Part shown: piece by piece, positions 16,512 through 26,090 of the stretch
How the letters are laid out: the number at the start of each line of letters is the position of its first letter
Position numbering within the stretch: position 1 is the first letter of the stretch
NCBI GenBank assembly: GCA_009773515.1
Contig: WSXX01000006.1
Span: forward strand, 1 to 64,000
Direction: 5' to 3'
DNA from: Bacteroidota bacterium
GTDB lineage: Bacteria; Bacteroidota; Bacteroidia; Bacteroidales; Lentimicrobiaceae
DNA length: 64,000 nt
The notes under the pieces: model-generated
Databases searched by the model: none
Told to the model about the DNA's origin: nothing
What the model saw: only the letters and a program-made list of their open reading frames with translations
Made by a program: the position numbers and the translations under genes

Positions 16512-17351
16512 TTAATTAAGTTCTTCAATTTTAATTGCATTGCCTGCTATAATGCCTTTTTCAGAAAGCTCCAGGCGACAAGCTTCATGGAAATAGTCGT
16601 GCTGAAACATAAGAATGAAATTGCCTGCCAGAGCTTCTTCCAGAAATGCTTCCTTTTCTTTCATTGTTTGCAAAGGTTCAATATCAACCGCAGGAATGTA
16701 TGAAATCGGGATATTAGCCCGTGAAGGTATAAAGTCAGCAGCAAAAACCAGCGTTTGTTCCTTAACTTTGATTACCGGAATCAATTGACCGCGGGTATGA
16801 CCATTGAATATCCTGAATCTGATTCCATCAATCCATTCTCCTTCTTTTTTAATTAAATGTAACCTGCCCGAAAGTTCAAGAGGGGAGAGGTTATCATGGA
16901 AATATGCGGCAGCTTCTCTCTTGTTTGACGATTTTGACCATTCCCAATGACTCGCTGAACACCAATATCTTGCATTGGGAAAAAGCTCAACCGATTCATT
17001 ATCTTCGTTCAGATAAGTCGCTCCTCCAACATGATCGTCATGTAAATGCGTAAAAACTATATCGGTAATATCAGCAGGAGAGAGGCCGGCTTTTGCAAGT
17101 GGGTTTAGCAGTCCTTCACCTCCGAACCGATATTTATAGGTGTAATACTTTTCACCTCTTTTATCACCCATTCCGGTGTCGATCAGTATTTTCTTTTCGG
17201 CTGTTTGAATCAGCAATGCGCGGGTGGTAATGCGAATCAGATTGTCAGTATCTTCCGGATAAACCTTTTTCCACAGCGATTTTGGAATAACTCCGAAAGC
17301 AACTCCTCCATCCATTTTCCAATAATCGACATCAATAGAAGTTATCTCCAT
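16512..17351 (-). CDS. MBL-fold metallo-hydrolase
   Basis: A metallo-beta-lactamase-fold hydrolase of 279 residues. Metal ligands appear in THLHDDHVGG (HxHxDH), NGHTRGQLIP (His) and FAADFIPS (Asp), and the last His may be in FQHDYFHE. ILIDTGMGDK is the usual upstream strand. The substrate is unknown; lactonases and related enzymes share this layout. The frame opens at 17534, but family proteins begin near MEITSIDVDYWKMDGG, so I chose 17351; the ATG at 17387 is also possible. It precedes cysH by 7 bases and probably forms one transcript with it. Confidence 0.85.
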   Translation of the reverse strand: MEITSIDVDYWKMDGGVAFGVIPKSLWKKVYPEDTDNLIRITTRALLIQTAEKKILIDTGMGDKRGEKYYTYKYRFGGEGLLNPLAKAGLSPADITDIVFTHLHDDHVGGATYLNEDNESVELFPNARYWCSASHWEWSKSSNKREAAAYFHDNLSPLELSGRLHLIKKEGEWIDGIRFRIFNGHTRGQLIPVIKVKEQTLVFAADFIPSRANIPISYIPAVDIEPLQTMKEKEAFLEEALAGNFILMFQHDYFHEACRLELSEKGIIAGNAIKIEELN

Positions 17352-17521
17352 CCAATTGTGTTTTGGTGCAAAAATACGACTTTTCATTGCTTGATTCTCA
17401 TCCTTAAAATTCACAACATTTGAAAGAAGCCCATTTGAGGCACAAAGAACAGATTTTTCAGCAAAGCAATCACTTCGACTGATTATGCCTTTTGAAGAAG
17501 AAATATTAACTCTACTTTTGC

Positions 17522-18895
17522 ATGAAATATCCATTTATGAACGTTCATTTTATTGCCATAGGCGGAAGCGCCATGCACAATCTGGCCATAGCCCTGCACA
17601 AAAAGGCTTACAACATTTCAGGTTCGGATGACGAAATTTTCGATCCGGCGAAAACCCGCCTTGAAAAACTGGGCTTACTGCCCGCTTCAATGGGTTGGTT
17701 TCCTGAGAAAATTCATGACAAACTTGATGCAATAATCCTTGGCATGCATGCAAAAGCTGACAATCCTGAGCTTCTGAAAGCCAGAGAAATGGGATTGAAA
17801 ATCTACTCATATCCTGAGTATCTTTATGAACAATCAAAGGATAAAGTAAGGGTTGTTATTGGTGGTAGTCATGGCAAAACTACCATTACTGCTATGATTC
17901 TTCATGTGCTCAGATGCTCAGGAATTGAATCAGACTATATGGTTGGCGCCCAGCTTGAAGGGTTTGATGTCATGGTAAAGTTGAGCGAAAATGCCCGGTT
18001 TATGGTCATCGAAGGTGATGAATATCTGACCTCAGCCCTTGACAGAAGACCTAAATTTCATGTTTACCAGCCTGACATTGCGCTGATCAGTGGGATCGCA
18101 TGGGATCATGTCAACGTTTTCCCGACTTTTGAAAATTACCTGGAACAGTTCAGGATTTTTGCAAAAATGGTTCCCGAAAAGGGATCCCTTATTTATTGTG
18201 AAGAAGATGAAAACGTTGTGCAGGTAATAAAATCAGCTAATGCTAATGTTTTACTATTTCCCTACAAAACCCCTGATTATAAGATTAATAGAGGCATTAC
18301 ATCCATTGATGTTTCAGGAAAAAGGATAGAGTTAAAGATATTCGGCCATCACAATATGCAAAACCTTGAAGGTGCCAGACTTGTTTGTGAGCGGATTGGC
18401 GTAGATAAAGAGATGTTTTACGATGCAATAAAATCCTTTTCAGGAGCATCAAAACGGCTCGAACTGGTATCAGAAAACCAGACTTGCGCTGTTTTTAAAG
18501 ACTTTGCTCACAGCCCTTCAAAACTTAAAGCCACAATTCAGGCGGTAAAAGAACAATTTCCTGAAAGACACCTCATCGCTTGTATGGAATTGCACACGTA
18601 CAGCAGTCTCAGCATTGGTTTTCTGCAGGAATACAAGCACACCATGGATTTAGCCGATACCGCAGTTATCTATTTCAGCAATCATGCGTTGGAACTAAAG
18701 CGCCTTTCATCATTATCAACTGAAGATGTAAGTAATGCTTTTGAAAGAAATAACCTGCTTGTATTTAACGAAAAAGACAAACTTGAAAAATTTCTGATTT
18801 CTCATTCATGGAACAATACAAATCTACTGATGATGAGTTCAGGAAATTTTGACGGAATTGATCTGAAACAGCTATCTGTCGACATACTTGCATAG
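17522..18895 (+). CDS. Mpl-like Mur ligase (UDP-MurNAc tripeptide ligase family)
   Basis: A 457-residue Mur ligase. Order: N-terminal Rossmann domain (FIAIGGSAMHNLA), central ATPase with P-loop GGSHGKTT, metal-binding EGDEYLT, SGIAWDHVNVFPT, and a C-terminal ligase domain (FKDFAHSPSKL, RHLIACMELHTYSSL). The form is that of Mpl, which attaches recycled murein tripeptide to UDP-MurNAc, or of a MurC relative. A role in peptidoglycan recycling is inferred. It begins MKYPFMNVHF; an internal ATG at 17537 is also possible. It diverges from the MBL hydrolase gene. Confidence 0.88.
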   Translation: MKYPFMNVHFIAIGGSAMHNLAIALHKKAYNISGSDDEIFDPAKTRLEKLGLLPASMGWFPEKIHDKLDAIILGMHAKADNPELLKAREMGLKIYSYPEYLYEQSKDKVRVVIGGSHGKTTITAMILHVLRCSGIESDYMVGAQLEGFDVMVKLSENARFMVIEGDEYLTSALDRRPKFHVYQPDIALISGIAWDHVNVFPTFENYLEQFRIFAKMVPEKGSLIYCEEDENVVQVIKSANANVLLFPYKTPDYKINRGITSIDVSGKRIELKIFGHHNMQNLEGARLVCERIGVDKEMFYDAIKSFSGASKRLELVSENQTCAVFKDFAHSPSKLKATIQAVKEQFPERHLIACMELHTYSSLSIGFLQEYKHTMDLADTAVIYFSNHALELKRLSSLSTEDVSNAFERNNLLVFNEKDKLEKFLISHSWNNTNLLMMSSGNFDGIDLKQLSVDILA

Positions 18896-18933
18896 ATTCT
18901 GGCAAATCATCCATTTTAATTGGTTTACTTAAC

Positions 18934-18967
18934 AAGAAAAAAGAGGAGATATCTCCTCTTTTTTCTT
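18934..18967. terminator. bidirectional terminator, perfect palindrome
   Basis: Positions 18934-18950 and 18951-18967 are exact reverse complements (17 bp, no unpaired centre), with AAAAAAGAGGAGAT followed by its complement. It lies between the convergent Mur ligase and clpC genes. Confidence 0.92.
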
Positions 18968-18988
18968 AATTGCATAATCTTTCAGCAT

Positions 18989-21535
18989 TTAGCTTTCAAG
19001 AGGCATTGGGGTTTCTGTCTGAGTACGCTGAATATTTATTTTCAATTCAACTGCGTTAGCCTCATAATCAATAACGATTTTGTCACCCTGATGAATTCTG
19101 GATGTAATGATCTCCTCAGCAAGTGAATCTTCAATATACTTTTGAATTGCTCTCTTCAGCGGTCTGGCTCCAAACTGCGCATCCCAACCTTTTTCCACAA
19201 TAAAATCTTTTGCTTCTGTGGTTACTTCCATAATGTAACCCATATCAGCAATGCGTTTGTAAAGGTGACGAAGTTCAATGTCAATTATTTTATGGATGGA
19301 TTCACGTTCAAGAGAATCAAAAATGATAACATCATCAATTCTGTTGAGAAACTCAGGTGCAAATGAACGTTTCAGCGCATTTTCAATCACTCCCTGAGCA
19401 TAATCAGATGTACCTGAAAGTTTCGCTGATGTAGCAAATCCTACACCCTGACCAAAATCCTTCAATTGGCGCGATCCGATGTTTGAAGTCATTATCACAA
19501 TGGTGTTTTTAAAGTCAACCCTGCGACCAAGGCTATCAGTTAGCACACCATCATCAAGCACCTGAAGCAGAATGTGGAAAATATCAGGATGAGCTTTTTC
19601 TATTTCATCAAGCAGTACAATAGAATAAGGCTTGCGTCTGACTTTTTCAGTAAGTTGTCCACCTTCTTCATATCCAACATATCCCGGAGGCGCACCAACA
19701 AGTCTGGAAACAGCAAATTTCTCCATGTACTCACTCATATCTATGCGAATAAGTGCGTCTTCGGTATCGAAAAGATACTTTGACAAAACCTTGGCAAGAT
19801 GCGTTTTTCCAACACCGGTGGGACCAAGAAAGATAAAAGTACCAATCGGTTTGTTGGGATCTTTTAGTCCTGCACGGTTCCTTCTGATGGCTTTCACAAC
19901 TTTTTTGATGGCATCGCTCTGACCAATAACAGATCCCGATAAGTCGTCTGCCATATTAATCAATCGATCGCTTTCGTTCTGTGCTATTCGCTGAACAGGC
20001 ACACCGGTCATCATGGCAACAACTTCTGCTACATTGTCTTCACTGACTTCAACCCTGTTGATTTTAGATTCATCTTCCCACCGTTTTTTGGCAGCTTCAA
20101 GCTCTAACATTAGCTTACGCTCTGTATCACGGTGTTTGGCAGCCTCTTCAAATTTCTGGCTGTGAATGGACTTATTTTTCAGAGTTTTGATCTCTTCAAT
20201 TTTGGTTTCCAGATCAAGAATTTCGATTGGAACCCGCATATTTGTGATGTGAACTCTTGCTCCGGCTTCGTCTAAAGCATCAATAGCCTTGTCGGGAAGG
20301 TATCGGTCGGTGAGGTATCGGTTTGTAAGTGAAACACAGGCTTTTATGGCATCATTTGTATATTGCACCAAATGATGATCTTCATATTTCTCTTTGATAT
20401 TATTGAGAATTTCAACCGTTTCATCCACCGAAGTCGGATCGACAATAATTTTTTGAAAGCGCCTTTCCAAAGCACCATCTTTTTCAATGTATTGACGATA
20501 TTCATCCAGTGTGGTAGCCCCGATACATTGAATTTCACCCCTCGCCAGTGCCGGCTTAAACATATTGGAAGCATCAAGAGAACCTGAGGCATTTCCGGCA
20601 CCAACAATGGTATGAATTTCATCTATAAACAGGATAATATCACGGTTTTTCTCCAGTTCGTTGAGCACTGCTTTCATCCGCTCTTCAAACTGTCCACGGT
20701 ATTTGGTACCTGCAACAAGTGATGCAAGATCCAGTGTAAATATCCGCTTATTAAATAATACCCGGGAAACTTTTCGGGCAACTATTCTTAGCGCCAGTCC
20801 TTCAGCAATGGCTGATTTACCAACACCAGGCTCTCCAATTAGTATCGGATTGTTCTTTTTCCTGCGGCTAAGAATCTGCGCGATTCTTTCCAGTTCCTTT
20901 TCCCGGCCAACAATAGGATCCAGACGACCTTCTTCAGCGGCTTTAGTCAAGTCTCTGCCAAAGTTATCAAGAACAGGAGTTTTTGATTTAGAATCTGCTA
21001 CTTTTTTTGTAGTGCCATAACTGCGACCTTCTTCGTCATCATCAGAAGAACTTCCGGGCAATTCAGAGCGTGGCTCATCTATTTCTCTGGACTCCTGATT
21101 ACTCATTATGGTTTTCAGTTCATCACGAACCGAATCATAATCAACCCCAAGTTTACCTAAAGTGGTAGTCACCAGATTGTCTTCATCTTTAAGAATAGCC
21201 AATAATAAGTGCTCAGTTCCGATTAATTCGCTGTTGAACATTTTTGCTTCGAGGTAAGTGAGTTTGAGAGCACGTTCAGCTTGTTTAACCAAAGGCAGAT
21301 TCTCTGCCGTTTTGTCACGCCTTGCTGTTGAACCTATGGCCCTTTCGATGGTCTTTCTGATTTCAGTAGTGTCAACACCTAAAAGATTGAGGATCTGAAT
21401 AGCCATTCCTTCACCCTCACGTATGATACCAAGAAGTAAATGTTCCACCCCGATATAATCATTGCCCAATCGCAGCGATTCTTCACGGCTGTAAGTAAGC
21501 ACGTCTTTAACACGTTGTGAAAATTTTGCTTCCAT
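18989..21535 (-). CDS. clpC: ATP-dependent Clp protease ATP-binding subunit ClpC
   Basis: An 848-residue Hsp100 unfoldase that feeds substrates to ClpP. Order: two Clp-N repeats (1-150), AAA+ module 1 with Walker A GEPGVGKS and Walker B ILFIDEIHTI, a UVR/linker region (about 430-480), AAA+ module 2 with Walker A GPTGVGKT and LLDEIEKAHPDIF, then the C-terminal ClpB-D2 domain. The UVR-like middle domain separates ClpC from ClpA. clpS is encoded separately at 34816. It diverges from gyrA across a 345-base region. Confidence 0.95.
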   Translation of the reverse strand: MEAKFSQRVKDVLTYSREESLRLGNDYIGVEHLLLGIIREGEGMAIQILNLLGVDTTEIRKTIERAIGSTARRDKTAENLPLVKQAERALKLTYLEAKMFNSELIGTEHLLLAILKDEDNLVTTTLGKLGVDYDSVRDELKTIMSNQESREIDEPRSELPGSSSDDDEEGRSYGTTKKVADSKSKTPVLDNFGRDLTKAAEEGRLDPIVGREKELERIAQILSRRKKNNPILIGEPGVGKSAIAEGLALRIVARKVSRVLFNKRIFTLDLASLVAGTKYRGQFEERMKAVLNELEKNRDIILFIDEIHTIVGAGNASGSLDASNMFKPALARGEIQCIGATTLDEYRQYIEKDGALERRFQKIIVDPTSVDETVEILNNIKEKYEDHHLVQYTNDAIKACVSLTNRYLTDRYLPDKAIDALDEAGARVHITNMRVPIEILDLETKIEEIKTLKNKSIHSQKFEEAAKHRDTERKLMLELEAAKKRWEDESKINRVEVSEDNVAEVVAMMTGVPVQRIAQNESDRLINMADDLSGSVIGQSDAIKKVVKAIRRNRAGLKDPNKPIGTFIFLGPTGVGKTHLAKVLSKYLFDTEDALIRIDMSEYMEKFAVSRLVGAPPGYVGYEEGGQLTEKVRRKPYSIVLLDEIEKAHPDIFHILLQVLDDGVLTDSLGRRVDFKNTIVIMTSNIGSRQLKDFGQGVGFATSAKLSGTSDYAQGVIENALKRSFAPEFLNRIDDVIIFDSLERESIHKIIDIELRHLYKRIADMGYIMEVTTEAKDFIVEKGWDAQFGARPLKRAIQKYIEDSLAEEIITSRIHQGDKIVIDYEANAVELKINIQRTQTETPMPLES

Positions 21536-21880
21536 TCGGATTTGCTTGTTTAGTGAAATGCTCCACAGCCATTGCGTTGATTCTCAATAGCCGTAATAAG
21601 CACTGAATTTAACAAAGATCAGTAGTTTTATGTTCTGATCAGGATTTCAAAAGTACGAAAAAAACAGTATTTAAACGAATTTTCTGATTGCAAAAATAGG
21701 CTGTAATTACGGTTTTTTCATTAGCTTATCAAAATCAATGCCGTTTTATAATAAACAATCAACTGTTCATAAATTTGAGCTCACTTCAATGCTTTCAAAT
21801 GCAGATTGAATCTAAAAAAAGCTTACCTTCGTGAACTTTTAAATACCAATGAAAATTGATTAAACGGAATAAGCTAACTA
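21536..21880. other. divergent clpC/gyrA control region
   Basis: A 345-base gap holding the promoters of both genes. On the minus strand TACTTTTG (21655 to 21648) is a fair -7 element for clpC. GATCAG (21617-21622) and CTGATC (21635-21640) form an inverted repeat downstream of it that could be an operator. On the plus strand TAAATTTG (21770-21777) may serve gyrA. Convincing -33 boxes are not visible. Confidence 0.45.
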
Positions 21881-24553
21881 ATGGAAAATCAATCAGGTGA
21901 AGAAAAAATCATTAAAGTAAACATCGAAAATCAGATGAAGGCAGCGTATATCGACTATTCTATGTCGGTAATTGTATCGCGTGCTTTACCTGATGTTCGC
22001 GACGGACTTAAACCAGTTCATCGCAGGGTACTTTATGGAATGCTGGATTTAGGTGTACTTTCGAATCGTTCGTATAAAAAAAGCGCCAGAATAGTTGGAG
22101 AGGTACTTGGTAAGTACCACCCGCACGGCGACAGTTCGGTTTATGATGCAATGGTGAGAATGGCTCAGGAATGGTCTCTCAGATATCCTTTGGTTGACGG
22201 CCAGGGTAACTTTGGCTCTATTGATGGTGATAGCCCTGCGGCAATGCGTTATACAGAAGCCAGACTCAGAAAAATTGCAGAAGAGATGCTGGCGGACATC
22301 AACAAAGATACCGTTGACTTTCAACTCAACTTTGACGATTCGCTCGAAGAGCCTACCGTGCTTCCTGCCAGAATCCCGAATTTGCTTATAAATGGCGCTT
22401 CCGGTATTGCTGTAGGTATGGCCACAAATATGCCTCCTCACAACCTGAGCGAAGTTATAGATGGTGTAATTGCATATATTGACAATCACGAAATTACAAT
22501 CCCTGAACTGATGAAATTTATAAAAGCACCTGACTTTCCGACAGGTGGTTTTATTTATGGTTATGAAGGGGTTAAAGATGCCTATGAAACAGGAAGAGGT
22601 CGCATAATTATGCGTGGTGAAAGTAAGATTGAACTCGAACCCAATGGCAGAGAGAACATCATTATTACCTCTATTCCTTACCAGGTAAATAAAGCGGAAA
22701 TGATTAAAAAAACCGCTGACCTGATCAATGATAAAAAAATTGAAGGCATTTCAGATATCAGAGATGAATCTGACCGTAACGGATTACGTATAGTTTATGA
22801 GCTTAAAAGAGATGCCATTACTAATGTAGTGCTCAACAAACTTTATCAGCTTACCGCACTTCAGACCTCATTTAGTGTAAACAACATATGCCTTGTCAAA
22901 GGCAGGCCTATGTTGCTGAATTTAAAACAGTTAATACATTACTTTGTCGAACACAGGCATGAAGTTGTTATCAGACGCACCAGATTTGAACTTAATGAAG
23001 CTGAAAAGCGTGCACATATATTAGAAGGTATTCTGATTGCGCTTGATCATCTTGATGAAGTTATTGCACTGATCAGAGCTGCCCGTACACCCGAGGAAGC
23101 AAGAAATGGTCTTATTGAAACCTTTACCTTATCAGAATTGCAGGCGCGAGCTATACTTGATATGCGTTTGCAGCGTCTTACAGGTCTTGAACGCGATAAA
23201 ATCAGGGATGAGTATAATGAGTTGCTGAAACAGATTGAATATTACAAAAGTGTTCTTGCTGATGAAGTGCTCAGAATGGAGATTATCAAAAATGAACTTC
23301 TCGAAATAAAAGCGAATTACGGCGACGAAGCCCGCACTGAAATCGTTTATTCAGCCAGTGATTTTAAAATTGAAGATACTATTGCCGACGAAAATGTAGT
23401 TATTACCATCTCACACATGGGATATATCAAAAGAACTGCACTTACCGAATATCGCCGGCAAAACAGGGGAGGACGTGGCGCCAAAGGTTCTGACATAAGA
23501 GATGCTGATTTCCTTGAGTATCTTTTTGTTGCTACCATGCATAACTATATGCTTTTCTTCACTGAAAAAGGCAAAGTATTCTGGATGAGGGTATTTGAGA
23601 TTCCGGAAGGGACTAAGACCTCAAAAGGCAGAGCCATTCAAAACCTCATCAACATTGAACCTGATGACAAAGTCAGGGCTTTTATCAATCTGAAGAGTTT
23701 AAAAGATGAGGAATACATAAACAATAACTTTATCATTCTTTGCACGCGCAAAGGTGTGATCAAAAAAACTTCACTTGAAGCTTATTCAAGACCACGCCAG
23801 AATGGAATAAATGCCATTACCATCAGAGAAGATGATCAATTACTTGAAGCACGTCTAACAAATGGCAACAGCGAAGTAATTATGGCATTGCGTTCAGGAA
23901 GAGCCATCAGATTTAACGAAAAAGTTGTTCGCCCTATGGGTCGAAACGCTTCTGGTGTCAGAGGAATTACGCTGGCAAACGCAAAAGATGAGGTTGTTGG
24001 TATGATATGTCCTGACAATGAAAATACCGATATTCTGGTTGTTTCAGAGAACGGATATGGAAAGCGCTCTAAATTAGACGATTACAGAATAACAAATAGG
24101 GGAGGGAAAGGCGTAAAAACCATCAATGTCACCGATAAAACCGGACAGTTGATCTCAATTGACTCTGTTACTGATAATGATGACCTCATGATTATCAACC
24201 GATCAGGATTAATAATCAGGCTTGCAGTTGCTGAACTCAGAATAATGGGACGTGCAACTCAAGGGGTAAGACTAATTAACCTCCGCGACAACGACTCGAT
24301 TGCAGCTGTAACAAAAGTGGAGGTTGATCAGGAAGAGGAATCAGAATTATTGGAAGATACTGAATCAATTGGTGGTCCGGTAATTTCTTCAGATGAAGAA
24401 ATTATTTCTGAATCAGATCAGGAAGTAATCGGGACAGATACCGACCCGGCAGGCTTTGTTGAAGAGGATTTCCCTGAATCTGAAGATGATGATTTCATTG
24501 ATGAAACCGAAACAGAAAACGAAGATGAAGAGGATGGCCCGGAAATTGTATAA
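21881..24553 (+). CDS. gyrA: DNA gyrase subunit A
   Basis: An 890-residue type II topoisomerase subunit. The breakage-reunion domain carries the catalytic Tyr124 ([10 protein letters not shown]), and the quinolone-resistance region reads [11 protein letters not shown] with Ser85 and Asp89, the wild-type pattern at the positions equivalent to E. coli 83 and 87. The C-terminal beta-pinwheel has a GyrA box of the form QNRGGRG near residues 527-533. The last 90 residues are a very acidic tail (runs of E and D), as in other gyrases where it regulates activity. Start and length agree with the family. Confidence 0.97.
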   Translation: MENQSGEEKIIKVNIENQMKAAYIDYSMSVIVSRALPDVRDGLKPVHRRVLYGMLDLGVLSNRSYKKSARIVGEVLGKYHPHGDSSVYDAMVRMAQEWSLRYPLVDGQGNFGSIDGDSPAAMRYTEARLRKIAEEMLADINKDTVDFQLNFDDSLEEPTVLPARIPNLLINGASGIAVGMATNMPPHNLSEVIDGVIAYIDNHEITIPELMKFIKAPDFPTGGFIYGYEGVKDAYETGRGRIIMRGESKIELEPNGRENIIITSIPYQVNKAEMIKKTADLINDKKIEGISDIRDESDRNGLRIVYELKRDAITNVVLNKLYQLTALQTSFSVNNICLVKGRPMLLNLKQLIHYFVEHRHEVVIRRTRFELNEAEKRAHILEGILIALDHLDEVIALIRAARTPEEARNGLIETFTLSELQARAILDMRLQRLTGLERDKIRDEYNELLKQIEYYKSVLADEVLRMEIIKNELLEIKANYGDEARTEIVYSASDFKIEDTIADENVVITISHMGYIKRTALTEYRRQNRGGRGAKGSDIRDADFLEYLFVATMHNYMLFFTEKGKVFWMRVFEIPEGTKTSKGRAIQNLINIEPDDKVRAFINLKSLKDEEYINNNFIILCTRKGVIKKTSLEAYSRPRQNGINAITIREDDQLLEARLTNGNSEVIMALRSGRAIRFNEKVVRPMGRNASGVRGITLANAKDEVVGMICPDNENTDILVVSENGYGKRSKLDDYRITNRGGKGVKTINVTDKTGQLISIDSVTDNDDLMIINRSGLIIRLAVAELRIMGRATQGVRLINLRDNDSIAAVTKVEVDQEEESELLEDTESIGGPVISSDEEIISESDQEVIGTDTDPAGFVEEDFPESEDDDFIDETETENEDEEDGPEIV

Positions 24554-24613
24554 GAAGGCTAAACACTTTATATTTGCAAACCGGAAGAAACCATAAACCA
24601 AAATTTTAAAACA

Positions 24614-25765
24614 ATGAAGAAAGTAACACTGCTGCTTACCGCAATTCTATTTGTGACAGTGGCATTTGGACAAAAGGCTCTGCGCACCACAGCTTTCAAT
24701 AATCTCAGAAAAGGAGAACTTGATAAGGCTATGCAGAACATAGAGCCTACCATTTTGGATGCAAGTACCATGAGCGATCCTAAAACATGGTTCTATCGCG
24801 GAAATATTTTTCTGCAAATTCACATGAGCGAGAATCCTGACTATAAAGCACTTGATGCCAATGCATTGAACAAAGCTTATGAGTCATATCAACAGCTGCT
24901 TAAACTCGACACAAAAAAGGAATTTTACACCGAAACCATTCAGAATCTGTTTATAATCAGCGAACAGTTCTATAATGAAGGTGTGAAAAACTTCACCCTT
25001 GATCCTCCAAATTACGCTTCTGCCTTTGCTGCTTTCGAAACATCGGCTAAAGTAAACGAGTCTTATGGAAATGTGGATACGCTCGCAATGTTTAATGCTG
25101 CACTTTCGGCTGAAAATGCAAAGGATTATTCCAATGCTAAACTTTATTACAATAAGGTTAAAGAATTGAATTATCCTCAGCCATTAATTTATAATTCGCT
25201 GGCTACCATTCAATTGGAAGAAGGGGATACCACCGCTGCTGTTGCCATCCTTATCGAAGGACGTAAAAAATATCCCGACAACTTTAATCTGTTAATTGCC
25301 GAAACAAATATCTACCTGAGTTCCAAGCAAAACGACAAAGCTATGGCCAATCTGGTAGAAGCTATTAAAACGGACCCCGAGAATCCTACCATTCACTATG
25401 CCGTAGGTGTGAATTATGCACTGATGGGAGATGTTGCTGAAGCTGAAAAAGCTTATCTGAAAGCTGTTGAACTTAATGCAGACTACTTTGAAGCAAATTA
25501 TAACCTTGGTGCACTTTATGTTAATGAGGCTGCTCAGGTAATTGATTCTGCCAATAAACTTCCGTTGTCTGCTGTTAAAGAATACGATGCCCTGAAAGTT
25601 CAGGCTGATGACATTCTAAAAAAATCAATCCCATTCCTTGAAAATGCCAGCAGGCTTGATCCTAAAGATAAAAGTACCTTGCTGTCATTAAAGGAGATTT
25701 ATACCAGACTTCAGATGTATGAAAAAATGAAAGAAGTCAATGACAAGATCAGTGCACTTGAATAG
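24614..25765 (+). CDS. secreted tetratricopeptide-repeat protein
   Basis: A 383-residue protein with a signal peptide (residues 1-19, ending AFGQ) and several TPR-like helical pairs. The clearest lie between residues 190 and 300 (NSLATIQLEEGDTTAAVAIL, AVGVNYALMGDVAEAEKAYLK, FEANYNLGALYVNEA). TPR arrays scaffold protein complexes; no specific role can be read. It follows gyrA by 60 bases on the same strand, so read-through is possible, and it ends at a good terminator. Confidence 0.85.
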   Translation: MKKVTLLLTAILFVTVAFGQKALRTTAFNNLRKGELDKAMQNIEPTILDASTMSDPKTWFYRGNIFLQIHMSENPDYKALDANALNKAYESYQQLLKLDTKKEFYTETIQNLFIISEQFYNEGVKNFTLDPPNYASAFAAFETSAKVNESYGNVDTLAMFNAALSAENAKDYSNAKLYYNKVKELNYPQPLIYNSLATIQLEEGDTTAAVAILIEGRKKYPDNFNLLIAETNIYLSSKQNDKAMANLVEAIKTDPENPTIHYAVGVNYALMGDVAEAEKAYLKAVELNADYFEANYNLGALYVNEAAQVIDSANKLPLSAVKEYDALKVQADDILKKSIPFLENASRLDPKDKSTLLSLKEIYTRLQMYEKMKEVNDKISALE

Positions 25766-25785
25766 TCATATTTTTAATACAAAAG

Positions 25786-25812
25786 AGGCCGGTTTGAAAT
25801 CCGGCCTTTTTT
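25786..25812 (+). terminator. intrinsic terminator after the TPR gene
   Basis: AGGCCGG (25786-25792) pairs with CCGGCCT (25801-25807), with an eight-base loop and six T. Confidence 0.9.
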
Positions 25813-26090
25813 GTTTAAAGAGCAGGGGTGGTAAAATTCATATTTGACATAATATAAATTATGTAACTTTTACCTTCATCAGAAAATACAAGGATATCAT
25901 GAAATATGTATGAAATTAGCACTTTGTGCGTAATTGCTGGTTTTCAATACAAATAAGGTAACTTAACTGATAATTAAAATAGAATTGCTTCATCCGAAAA
26001 TAAATCCTTAAATTTATCCGGCTCTATCTTAAAACAGATTGAACAGAAAATCATTGCGCATGTTTTCTTCACAGTGTAAATAAAGAAACA
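25813..26090 (+). promoter_or_regulatory. branching-enzyme upstream region with palindromic spacer
   Basis: TTTG (25843-25846) and TAACTTTT (25864-25871, one mismatch to TAnnTTTG) are separated by 17 bases. The spacer contains the perfect palindrome CATAAT-ATAA-ATTATG (25848-25863), a candidate operator. If used, the leader of the branching-enzyme mRNA would be about 210 bases. A small GCAC-TTT-GTGC hairpin lies at about 25919-25929. Confidence 0.35.

Noticed and set aside
22049-22489. 146-codon open frame antisense to gyrA
   Set aside because: Shadow of the highly conserved breakage-reunion domain region.
21881-24553. Quinolone-resistance change in gyrA
   Set aside because: Ser85 and Asp89 match the sensitive pattern.
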